From: CAVQYV01 sp963718295 [NCBI: uncultured Methylomirabilota bacterium]
GTDB taxonomy: Bacteria; Methylomirabilota; Methylomirabilia; CAVQYV01
Length of the DNA stretch: 64,000 nucleotides
Direction: 5' to 3'
Assembly (NCBI GenBank): GCA_963718295.1
Contig: CAVQYV010000003.1
Location: 372,001 to 436,000, forward strand
Shown here: positions 37,621 to 45,339 of the stretch, in pieces
Layout of the letters: every line of letters begins with the position of its first letter
Numbering within the stretch: the stretch's first letter is position 1
Position numbers and translations under genes: made by a program
Notes under the pieces: generated by a model
Seen by the model: the letters and a program-made list of their open reading frames with translations, nothing else
Told to the model about the DNA's origin: nothing
The model's database searches: none

Positions 37621-38072
37621 CCCGCTATAGGATTTGCATCGACGAGGGGGCATGTTGGGGATGCAGGACCTGTGAAGTCGCATGCAAACAGGAGCTCCAT
37701 GTTCCCTGCGGCGTCCGATTGATCTCGGTGAAGGAAGATGGGCCCAGAATCGTCGATGGCAATCCATTTTTTATGTATCGGGTGAATATTTGTAGACACT
37801 GCGATGAGCCTGCATGCGCAAAGGTTTGCCCCGAGGGGGCGATCATTAAGAGGCCGGATGGGATCGTGGTCCTGGATGAGCAGAAGTGCTCGGGCTGCCA
37901 AGCGTGTATGGACAGCTGTCCCTACCAAGCGATTGACTTTGACCGGGATCGAGGCACAGCCTGCAAATGCAACCTTTGCCATCACCGGGTGGAGCAGGGG
38001 CTCATTCCTGCCTGCGCGGATAACGTCTGCCTTTCGCATTGCATTCATTTCCTGGAGAAGGATGGGATTTAG
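37617..38072 (+). CDS. Four-cluster ferredoxin subunit
   Basis: The 151-residue protein has 16 cysteines arranged as in DmsB/PsrB-like subunits: CWGCRTCEVAC, CRHCDEPACAKVC, CSGCQACMDSC and CKCNLCHHR...C. It should carry four [4Fe-4S] clusters and pass electrons to or from the preceding molybdopterin subunit. ATG 37617 overlaps the upstream TGA (ATGA), indicating coupled translation; the in-frame sequence before it is not conserved. Confidence 0.9.
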   Translation: MTRYRICIDEGACWGCRTCEVACKQELHVPCGVRLISVKEDGPRIVDGNPFFMYRVNICRHCDEPACAKVCPEGAIIKRPDGIVVLDEQKCSGCQACMDSCPYQAIDFDRDRGTACKCNLCHHRVEQGLIPACADNVCLSHCIHFLEKDGI

Positions 38073-38158
38073 CGAGGGGAGTGGGCGCTTACATCAGGTT
38101 TTTCCTACTGGAATCAGCATGGGGGTGTTTCTCGGGAGAGAGTGAGGAGGGACGGCGG

Positions 38159-38863
38159 ATGATGGCTGCTGGCCTCAAGAGATGCCAAATCGCAGCGGGC
38201 GTGCTCGCTGGAGGCCGTGGGAAGCGCTTCGGCGGAAGGCCCAAGGGGCTCCTGAAAGTCGCCCCGGGCCTTTGTATCCTGGAAAAGCAAATGGCAGAGC
38301 TGGCTTCCTCCGGCGTTGCGGAGGTGATCATCCTGGCCAATCACCCCCAACCCTACAGGGCATTCGGACCCAGGATCGTTCCAGACCTGAGGGCGGGCAC
38401 CGGGCCGCTGGGAGGAATCGAAACCGCGATTTCTTATTATGCGAGCCGGTTCAAAGCCACCCTTTTTCTGCCCTGCGACCTGCCCGGCATCACAGCGGGG
38501 CAGATCAGGATCTTGAAGGAGAGCTTCCTGAAGGCGAGGACGGGGGTGGCCGTCGCGGTGGCAGACGGGGCCCTGCCTGAACCACTATGCGCAGTCGTAG
38601 ACAACGAACTCCTCTCTGCCATCAGCAAGGCCATCGACGAGGGAAAGCGCAAGGTGGGGGAAGTCTGGCAGGACCTGGATCCGGTATTCGTCCACTTCTC
38701 TGATCCCGACCCGTTTTTCAATGTGAACACCCCGATGGATTTGTTCTGCTGGCTAACAGGCCGGGGGAGGCAAAATAAAAGCCGGCATAGGAAAAGATCA
38801 TGGCCAGGAGAGGGTAGGAACGGGGTTTACACTTTTCAAGAGGGGTCTTCCCCAAGGTTGTGA
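38159..38863 (+). CDS. mobA: Molybdenum cofactor guanylyltransferase
   Basis: The protein has the nucleotidyltransferase loop AGVLAGGRGKRFGGRPKGLL, a DLRAGTGPLGGIE block, the metal-binding LPCDLPG and a late NVNTP motif, all typical of MobA. It attaches GMP to molybdopterin to make the bis-MGD cofactor used by the adjacent oxidoreductase. AGGAGG at 38145-38150 sits 8 bases before ATG 38159; a longer in-frame region from 38039 overlaps the ferredoxin gene. The C-terminal 30 residues are not conserved. Confidence 0.88.
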   Translation: MMAAGLKRCQIAAGVLAGGRGKRFGGRPKGLLKVAPGLCILEKQMAELASSGVAEVIILANHPQPYRAFGPRIVPDLRAGTGPLGGIETAISYYASRFKATLFLPCDLPGITAGQIRILKESFLKARTGVAVAVADGALPEPLCAVVDNELLSAISKAIDEGKRKVGEVWQDLDPVFVHFSDPDPFFNVNTPMDLFCWLTGRGRQNKSRHRKRSWPGEGRNGVYTFQEGSSPRL

Positions 38864-39080
38864 AAATGGTAACCCGACATTCTCCGTGTGGAGCCCGGCC
38901 GCGGAGAATCGGCGGGTATCACCGCAAAGGCCGATCCACGTCGAACCCGGGAAGCTCGAATTGTGCAATTCGTAGGCGACCCCTCGATCCCTTTTGCTTC
39001 GCGGCCCGCCCAGGGGGCAGGGGGCAGGGCATCCCTCCCCAGCGTCCAGTCCAGCAAACCCATCGGCGCAGGTGCTGAAG

Positions 39081-41300
39081 TTACCTCTTGGCCAGCGAGG
39101 CCAATGGATTGCCGTGGCACACACCACAGCCGAGCAGGGTCCCTTTGGCCAGCTTAATTGTCTTTTCCTCCGCAGTAAGCGTCCGGTCTGCGGCAACCTT
39201 TGCCAGGACAGTACCTTCGCCTTTCTTCCCATGGCAGGCCTGACAAGTGCTCTTGGGGTTAGATTCGAGGAACTCCTCGTGACCGTTCACCCACCTCTGG
39301 TCATTCACCGAATGGATGCCGTGCGGGCCGCCCAGGTTGACCGGCACAGTGCCGGGCACGTGGCATACAACACACTCGATCAGCTTGCCTTCATGTCCTT
39401 GAAGTTGAATGGAAGTCATATTGTCATTTGCGATAACTGCTCCTCCCGTTGGGAGCACTGGCATTTCGGCATGGGTGCTTCCATGGCATCCTTCACAGAA
39501 TATCCCGGCATGGTTATCCTTGCTCAACCGGTACAAGACGCGCTTTCCGCCGACTTGATTCTCCGCGAAGCGGCTCGTCGGCACCTGAACGGGAGTAGCG
39601 CTGGTGTCATTTTTCCGGTACGCCTGTAACAGGCGAATGCCATCCTTTGCGGGAATCACATTGGGATCGGTTGGGGCTATGGTGGTCAGGACATCGCCTG
39701 TATGGCAAGATTGGCAGCCGGGCTCATCGGCCCAGGGTATTCGTTTCGTCAGGTTGGCACCCCCTGGAAACGGCACAGCAGGGAATTTCGCGGAGAAGTC
39801 GTTTCCGACCTGGCGCATGTTGCCGTGACAGTCCTGACACACTAACCCCCCATTGAACATGGCCCCGCGAAGGCATCTGGTCTTTTTCCCCGGATGGCAC
39901 TGATAGCAAGTTTGATTCAGAACGTTCCGCACAAAAGTATTGATGGTAGGTTTTCCCGTTCCCGGGTCTATTCGTCTCGTATCGGTAGGCGGGGGCATTT
40001 TTGCCTGGAACAAGTCCAAATTGCTGTGGAACATATGCAACGCCCTGGAATTGGAGCGATGTATTCTTTGTTCCCTTCCATTCGCAATCGCGTCCGAAGG
40101 TCCAAGCGGTCCAAGATGGGCCAGGTCCAAGGCAGGCGTGTAGTGGCATATCTGGCAGGATACGGGTCTTGCGCTAACCAATTCTGTGCCATGCTTGGCA
40201 TCATGCAGTCGCACGATGTTCCAATCCGCCGCCCATTCTCGCTTTACTGCCAAAGGTACTTTGGCTGTATCTTGCGACGCCTTGGTTACACGAAACGCTA
40301 CGCCAGAGCGATTCGCAGGGGATCCCTCTACCGGACAGTTCGAGTCAATCCCTGGAATGCAGGCTGCTTGTCCGTTGCCCCCGTCCACTGAAGAGGTATG
40401 ACACCTCCAGCACTCCGCCTCGGCAGATACTGGCACGACGGTATCCACCGATGCCAAAACCTGGCCCGGGATACCGGTCAGTTTTCCGGTCCTGTCTTTG
40501 GCTTGTATGCGCATCAACGGATAGGAGTTGGACCTCCCGAAGTCATCGAAGGGCGCGATCGGGATCCCCTCGGCTGCAAACCACTTCAATCCCACCAGGG
40601 TATATCCGAAGGGGAAGCTGATGAAGAACGGATAATCGGTGTTGAAGCGGCCAAACGCCTGAGGTACGTTGGCAACGTAGGGATAAGCAGCGTATGGGCT
40701 GATCGAATCCACGCTGGGCATTGCCTGCTGGTCGAGGACGAGCTTTTTGTCACCCAGGTAGAACCTCTCCAGATCAGGCACCGGCAGCCCGAGGTCAGGA
40801 CTAAGAGCGCTGTTTTGTAAAACATGGGGGGGATAAAATGGGTCGAACGCATCGAATACCAGCCTGTTCCCCGTCCTGGGATTTAGGTTCCAGAAATTCG
40901 TCTTATAAACCGGCGAAACCGGGCCCAATTGCAGGGCTGGATCCTTGGGATTGGAAGCGGCGGAATAGAAGACGCTTACATCTGTGTTGTCGAGGATCCG
41001 GGGTCCATCGTGCCTCTTGATCACCTGGGCGTGAACCACGTTGAAAAGTGGGAGTATGCTCACAATCCTGTGATCCAGGTCACCGCAATGCATGCCCAGA
41101 TCGTTGGCAGTAACGATTTGGAAATCTGTCAGGGTCACACGAGGCTTTTCCGGAACTGGAGCAGAAGGTAGGTTGGAACGGTTCCGGGCTGTCGAGTTGA
41201 TCGAAGGTCCTGCGGCTGCATCAGAGCCGCCTGTTAAGACCAACACAAAAATTATCACCGCGCCTATGCCACAGAGGGCCGATCTCAGAAATTTCAGCAT
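39081..41300 (-). CDS. Nonahaem c-type cytochrome
   Basis: The 739-residue protein starts at ATG 41300 with a signal peptide (residues 1-30, ending DAAAG). A large haem-free N-terminal domain is followed by nine CxxCH haem sites: CWRCH, CQICH, CYQCH, CQDCH, CQSCH, CEGCH, CVVCH, CQACH and CGVCH. It should be periplasmic or outer-membrane-attached and carry electrons in anaerobic respiration. I did not recognise a named enzyme class; a catalytic role is possible because of the domain of about 300 residues before the first haem. It is divergent from the trp-like operon and convergent with mobA. Confidence 0.88.
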   Translation of the reverse strand: MLKFLRSALCGIGAVIIFVLVLTGGSDAAAGPSINSTARNRSNLPSAPVPEKPRVTLTDFQIVTANDLGMHCGDLDHRIVSILPLFNVVHAQVIKRHDGPRILDNTDVSVFYSAASNPKDPALQLGPVSPVYKTNFWNLNPRTGNRLVFDAFDPFYPPHVLQNSALSPDLGLPVPDLERFYLGDKKLVLDQQAMPSVDSISPYAAYPYVANVPQAFGRFNTDYPFFISFPFGYTLVGLKWFAAEGIPIAPFDDFGRSNSYPLMRIQAKDRTGKLTGIPGQVLASVDTVVPVSAEAECWRCHTSSVDGGNGQAACIPGIDSNCPVEGSPANRSGVAFRVTKASQDTAKVPLAVKREWAADWNIVRLHDAKHGTELVSARPVSCQICHYTPALDLAHLGPLGPSDAIANGREQRIHRSNSRALHMFHSNLDLFQAKMPPPTDTRRIDPGTGKPTINTFVRNVLNQTCYQCHPGKKTRCLRGAMFNGGLVCQDCHGNMRQVGNDFSAKFPAVPFPGGANLTKRIPWADEPGCQSCHTGDVLTTIAPTDPNVIPAKDGIRLLQAYRKNDTSATPVQVPTSRFAENQVGGKRVLYRLSKDNHAGIFCEGCHGSTHAEMPVLPTGGAVIANDNMTSIQLQGHEGKLIECVVCHVPGTVPVNLGGPHGIHSVNDQRWVNGHEEFLESNPKSTCQACHGKKGEGTVLAKVAADRTLTAEEKTIKLAKGTLLGCGVCHGNPLASLAKR

Positions 41301-41526
41301 CTTTCCCCCCCTTTCGATCTCGCCCAGGTAAGAAACATGGGCTCCCAGCATTTTATGAATGAAGGGGTGCGTTGAGCCAAAAAGGCACCCCGATCTCCCG
41401 ACGAGCCCTCTGAATCCCGCAGTTCATCGTAGTCTCCTCTCGAAGGGAGGAGAAGTTCGAAAACCTGAGCGGGACGAAAGGCTCACTTTCCTACAAATCC
41501 CACATCTTCCCTATTAATGAATGCGA

Positions 41527-41556
41527 ATTGTACCTTCATCCACCTCCCCGGGTCAA
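41527..41556 (-). promoter_or_regulatory. Promoter for the nonahaem cytochrome
   Basis: On the minus strand TTGACC and TACAAT are separated by 18 bases, about 230 bases before the gene start. It lies back to back with the promoter at 41583 within the 398-base divergent gap. Confidence 0.55.
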
Positions 41557-41582
41557 GCATTTTCTCAGCCTCTTGATTGAGA

Positions 41583-41612
41583 TTGACAGTTTCGGAGCCG
41601 GTTGGCTATACT
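41583..41612 (+). promoter_or_regulatory. Strong sigma-70 promoter for the Lrp-trp-like operon
   Basis: A consensus TTGACA (41583-41588) and TATACT (41607-41612) are 18 bases apart. The first gene of the operon begins about 85 bases downstream. Confidence 0.75.
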
Positions 41613-41698
41613 CTCCAGGCACAGAGGTTTTCTTTCTGCCCGGAGCATATGAGATCCAGTCGATTGAGTGCTCTTTTTTGGATCAAAAGGAGGAAGAC

Positions 41699-41980
41699 AT
41701 GATCACAGCGATTGTCATGGTCAACTGCGAGAAGGGAAAGGTCCAATCGGTGGCAGAAGCCCTCCTCGATGTGGAGGGGGTAGCTGAGGTGTACTCCGTA
41801 ACCGGAGAGTGGGACATCATGACCATGATCCGGGTCAAAGAGTACGACTCCCTCGCCACGGTTGTGCCCCAAGATATGGCGAATATCCCGGGCATCACCC
41901 GGACCAACACCCGCATGGCGTTCCGCTGCTATTCCAAGCACGATATGGAGAAAATGTGGGCGAGCTTCATCGAAGCTTGA
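41699..41980 (+). CDS. Stand-alone Lrp/AsnC ligand-binding (RAM) domain protein
   Basis: The 93-residue protein is only the C-terminal amino-acid-binding RAM domain of Lrp/AsnC regulators (ITAIVMVNCEKGKVQSVAEA, GEWDIMTMIRV, IPGITRTNTRMAF). No DNA-binding part is present. Such proteins form rings that bind small ligands and may control enzyme activity or other Lrp proteins. AAAAGGAGGA precedes ATG 41699. It is the first gene of an operon with trpC-, trpF- and trpD-like genes, suggesting a sensor of a pathway intermediate. Confidence 0.88.
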   Translation: MITAIVMVNCEKGKVQSVAEALLDVEGVAEVYSVTGEWDIMTMIRVKEYDSLATVVPQDMANIPGITRTNTRMAFRCYSKHDMEKMWASFIEA

Positions 41981-42684
41981 GCAAAGACCGCTCCCTTTCC
42001 GATGCCATCCACAAGGCCAAGCAACAAGGCCTGGTGCCCCTCCTGGCCGACATCAAGCCCCAATCCCCTCGAGAAGGAGACCTGGTCAAACAGAAAGATC
42101 CGGTCCAGCTCGCCCGGAGGCTGGCTGGAGCGGGTGCGTGCGCTCTGTCGGTCGTGACCGAACCGAGGCATTTCGGAGGCAGCCTGCAGATGCTCAGAGA
42201 TGTTGCCCAAGCGGTTTCCCTTCCGGTTCTGAGAAAGGATTTCATCTCCTCTGTGGAGCAGGTCGAAGAGTCCAGCGAAGCCGGGGCCGCCGCCGTTCTG
42301 TTAATACTGGCCACAACACCGGAGCGTCTCGTTTCCATGCTCTATCGGCGCATACGAGGACTGGGAATGGAGGCAGTGGTAGAGATCCACAGCCGGCGAG
42401 AGCTCGATCTCGCCCTCGCCCTCTCGCCCACCATGATTGGAATCAACAACCGGGACATCCTCAGGCTCGAGAAGGATGAAGGAGACGTGGCCCTTACCGA
42501 GGAGCTAGCGCCTTTGGTACCCAAGCCGATCCTTACCATCTCGGAAAGCTCCCTGAAAACAGATGATGATATACGCCGGGCCCTACAGGCCGGGGCGGAT
42601 GCCGTCCTGGTAGGAACCGCCATCCTTCAATCGGACGATCCGATCGCCCGGGTGAGGGACCTGGTCTTTTGCATGACAGGATAG
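41977..42684 (+). CDS. trpC: Indole-3-glycerol-phosphate synthase-like protein
   Basis: The 235-residue protein is a (beta/alpha)8 barrel of the TrpC family. Catalytic-type residues are present: Lys in IKPQSP, Lys in VLRKDF, Glu in VVEIH, Asn in GINNRD and Ser in ISESS. The first acidic residue (usually Glu in AEIK) is Asp (ADIK). It should close the anthranilate-derived chain to indole glycerol phosphate or act on a similar substrate. The start is a TTG overlapping the previous stop (TTGA). The ATG at 41809 lies inside the RAM gene and is non-homologous. It is slightly short for the family. Confidence 0.82.
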   Translation: MSKDRSLSDAIHKAKQQGLVPLLADIKPQSPREGDLVKQKDPVQLARRLAGAGACALSVVTEPRHFGGSLQMLRDVAQAVSLPVLRKDFISSVEQVEESSEAGAAAVLLILATTPERLVSMLYRRIRGLGMEAVVEIHSRRELDLALALSPTMIGINNRDILRLEKDEGDVALTEELAPLVPKPILTISESSLKTDDDIRRALQAGADAVLVGTAILQSDDPIARVRDLVFCMTG

Positions 42685-42705
42685 CTGGTCGAGGAAGAGG
42701 ATGTC

Positions 42706-43434
42706 ATGACACGGGTCAAGATCTGCGGCCTCATGAGTGAGAAGGACATGGACATGGCTGTCTCTGCCGGGGCGGATTCCCTGGGTTTCGTGACCGAGTA
42801 CTTTGTGCCCGTGCCCTGGAACCTCCCGCGGCAGCGGTCCTGCGAGCTGGTTGCCGCGGCTCCTCCCTTTGTGACCACCACCGCCGTCGTGGGTGGCGTG
42901 GTTGAAGACGTCATCGCGATCGCGCGGACGGTCAAGCCCCACTTCCTCCAGCTCCACGGCGACGAGACCCTGGAGGAGATCAAAGCGATCTCGGAAGCTC
43001 TTGCTGACACGGGAATCAAGGTTCTGAAGGCCCTGCGCATCAACGTGGACACCCAGGAGGCCCAATTCTCCATCAAGGATCCGGTGGAGGCCTGTCTCGT
43101 GCTGGCTGAGTCCGGCGTGGCAGGGCTGGTCGTGGATTCCAAGACGACCGCGCGTCCGGCGGGAACGGGCGTTCCCCTGGACTGGAGCCTCATCCGGAGG
43201 ATTTCCACCGGCATCCGCCTTCCCCTCATCCTGGCGGGAGGTCTGACCGTCCATAACGTCCGCGCTGCCATCGAGACGGTCCGACCCTATGGCGTAGACG
43301 TGATCAGCGGAGTGGAGAGGCAGGCCGGCATGAAGGATGCGCAGCTGATGCGGGATTTCGTGAAGGCGGCAAAGGACTGGGGCGCGGAGGACACGCCAGA
43401 GAAAGGTGGGGAGCAGATGGGCACCAGGCCATGA
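42706..43434 (+). CDS. trpF: Phosphoribosylanthranilate isomerase-like protein
   Basis: The 242-residue barrel keeps the catalytic Cys (VKICGL) and Asp (VVDSKTT), LQLHGDE, the GTG...DW motif and the closing LAGGLTVHNV and GVDVISGVE loops. The usual SPR phosphate-loop region after the first strand is replaced by EYFVPVPWNLPRQR. It performs an Amadori rearrangement on an N-(5'-phosphoribosyl)aryl amine. It lies between trpC-like and RibD_C genes with short or overlapping junctions, so they are co-expressed. Confidence 0.85.
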   Translation: MTRVKICGLMSEKDMDMAVSAGADSLGFVTEYFVPVPWNLPRQRSCELVAAAPPFVTTTAVVGGVVEDVIAIARTVKPHFLQLHGDETLEEIKAISEALADTGIKVLKALRINVDTQEAQFSIKDPVEACLVLAESGVAGLVVDSKTTARPAGTGVPLDWSLIRRISTGIRLPLILAGGLTVHNVRAAIETVRPYGVDVISGVERQAGMKDAQLMRDFVKAAKDWGAEDTPEKGGEQMGTRP

Positions 43435-44141
43435 ACCGGCCCTTTACCTTCATGCTGGTGGCACTCAGCCTGGACGGCAAGATATCGCCCAAACGGCGTC
43501 CCGGGCAGCCCAACCCCATCGGTCCCCCCTTGATCGATCCCGAAATCATGAAGCTGCACAACGGGAAGCGGGCGGAAGTGGACAGCATCATGGTGGGGCT
43601 GAACTGCATCCTGCTGGACGACTCTCGCCTCACCCTTCGGGACGGAGCGGGAAGGAATCCCACCCGCATCGTGCTGGACGGCCTGGCAGAGATGCCGCCC
43701 ACGGCGAGGGTGCTGAACGGAGAAGCTCCCACCATTTTGGCGGTCACGGAGGATGCGCCGACCGATCGGGTGTCTGCCTTCAAGCGGCAGGGGGTCCACA
43801 TTGTCAAGGCCGGACGGGGCAAGTACGTCAGCCTGCCTCCCCTCATGGGTATCCTCCACCAGCACTTCGGGATCCGGCGCCTTCTGGTCGAGGGAGGCGG
43901 CACCGTCCACCGATCCATGATCGCCGCTGCCCTCTACCACGAGATCCACCTGATCATGTGCCCCTTTGTCATGGGAGGCTCGACTTCCATCACCCCGGTG
44001 GAGAGGACCCCCTTTTGGCCCAGAGGAGACATACCCTGGTATCGGCTCGCCAGGGCCGATGTCTTGGGCGATTATCTCCATATCATCTACCAGTCAAAAG
44101 ACATGCCGGATACCGACCCGGATACAGACCGGAACCTTTGA
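43431..44141 (+). CDS. RibD C-terminal-type (dihydrofolate-reductase-like) reductase
   Basis: The 236-residue protein has the RibD_C fold: MLVALSLDGKISP, AEVDSIMVGLNCILLDDSRL and RRLLVEGGGTVHRSMI. This family reduces the ribose of a phosphoribosyl-amine to ribityl with NADPH, as in riboflavin synthesis. There is no deaminase domain and no other rib gene nearby. ATG 43431 overlaps the trpF stop. Its place between TrpF and TrpD homologues suggests that it reduces a phosphoribosylated aromatic amine made by them. Confidence 0.85.
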   Translation: MNRPFTFMLVALSLDGKISPKRRPGQPNPIGPPLIDPEIMKLHNGKRAEVDSIMVGLNCILLDDSRLTLRDGAGRNPTRIVLDGLAEMPPTARVLNGEAPTILAVTEDAPTDRVSAFKRQGVHIVKAGRGKYVSLPPLMGILHQHFGIRRLLVEGGGTVHRSMIAAALYHEIHLIMCPFVMGGSTSITPVERTPFWPRGDIPWYRLARADVLGDYLHIIYQSKDMPDTDPDTDRNL

Positions 44142-44217
44142 GGGCATCCGGGCAAGACCATCCGCGCAAAAGCAATCGGGCCGTGAACTGGCCACTAAAA
44201 ACTGAGGAGCGGAGAAC

Positions 44218-45333
44218 ATGGAAAACAGAGAGGAACGCTGGAGGAAATTCGGTGCCATTGTGGTCCGGCTGACCCAAGGGGAGAACATCACCCGAGAAGA
44301 AGCCCGGGAATGCTGGCGGCAGATCTGTGAAGAGGAGCAGAGTGACCTCCAGCAGGGAGGCTTCATCGCGGCGCTGAAAGCCAAACCTGAGACCCCGGAG
44401 GAGGTGGCCGGCGCTTTCGAGGCCCTCTACGAGCACGACACCTTGAAGGTCGAGGTCAAGGTGCCCGGACCCCTCATCGACAACTGCGGAACGGGCGCCG
44501 ATACCCTCAAAACGATCAACATCAGCACCGGGGCGGCCATCATCTCCTCAAGCCTGGGGCTGTACGTAGTCAGGCACGCAGCACGGGCTATTTCTTCCCA
44601 CTGCGGGGCGATCGATGTCATCGAAGCCCTGGGGGTCAATGTGGAATCGGCACCCGAGTTGCCGAAGAAGAGCATCGAAAACGCGGGGATTTGTGCCTGG
44701 AACGCCTTTCTCCCCACGGTCCACCCCAAGACGTTAGCCCGGGTCCTTTCGCAGATCCGCTTCGGCTCGACCATCAATTTGGTGGGACCTTTGCTGAACC
44801 CGACCAAGCCGACCTATAAGGTGATGGGAGTTCCCACGGTCCAAATGATCGACATCGAGGTGAAAACGCTCAGGGAGCTGGGAATCAAGCGGGCTTTCGT
44901 CATGCACGGCCTGGATGAAGAGTCCGGGAAAGGCATGGATGAGGTTTCGACCGTGGGTCCCACCCACGTGGCCGAGCTCAATGAAGACAAGACGATCAAG
45001 ACCTACACCCTGAGGCCGGAGGACTTCGGAATCCAACGCCCCCGCTTCGAGGATGTAGCCTCCAGTCGGGACGTGCAAAAGGATGCCCTCGCCCTGCTCA
45101 AGGTGCTGGCGGGAAAAGACAAGGGTCCGCGGTACGATATCGTATGCCTGAACGCCGCGCCCCTTCTCTATATCACCGGCAAGGCCAAGGACCTGAGGGC
45201 GGGTCTGGACATGGCGCGGGAGGCCATAGCCGACGGACGTGCCCTGAAGAAGCTGAGGGATTGGGTCAGCTGGCAGAATGTAACACCGGAGGATGGGCTG
45301 CCCATCTTAGAGAAGATGCTGGCTCAGATCTGA
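44218..45333 (+). CDS. trpD: Anthranilate phosphoribosyltransferase-like protein
   Basis: The 371-residue protein matches the whole TrpD family (LIDNCGTGADTLKTINIST, AIDVIEALGVNVE, STINLVGPLLNP, DEVSTVGPTHVAEL). Two key loops differ. The PRPP/Mg motif GTGGD reads GTGAD, and the anthranilate-side motif KHGNR reads RHAAR. The enzyme should transfer phosphoribose to an amine, but the substrate may not be anthranilate. GGAG precedes ATG 44218. The molybdopterin gene begins 6 bases after its stop. Confidence 0.85.
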   Translation: MENREERWRKFGAIVVRLTQGENITREEARECWRQICEEEQSDLQQGGFIAALKAKPETPEEVAGAFEALYEHDTLKVEVKVPGPLIDNCGTGADTLKTINISTGAAIISSSLGLYVVRHAARAISSHCGAIDVIEALGVNVESAPELPKKSIENAGICAWNAFLPTVHPKTLARVLSQIRFGSTINLVGPLLNPTKPTYKVMGVPTVQMIDIEVKTLRELGIKRAFVMHGLDEESGKGMDEVSTVGPTHVAELNEDKTIKTYTLRPEDFGIQRPRFEDVASSRDVQKDALALLKVLAGKDKGPRYDIVCLNAAPLLYITGKAKDLRAGLDMAREAIADGRALKKLRDWVSWQNVTPEDGLPILEKMLAQI

Positions 45334-45339
45334 GCTTTT

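Noticed and set aside
41809-41976. Upstream extension of trpC from ATG 41809
   Set aside because: It translates the RAM gene out of frame and has no homology; TrpC starts at the TTG overlapping the RAM stop.
41977-45333. Ordinary tryptophan operon
   Set aside because: trpE, trpG, trpA and trpB are absent, RibD_C and a molybdopterin gene are interposed, and TrpD motifs are altered.
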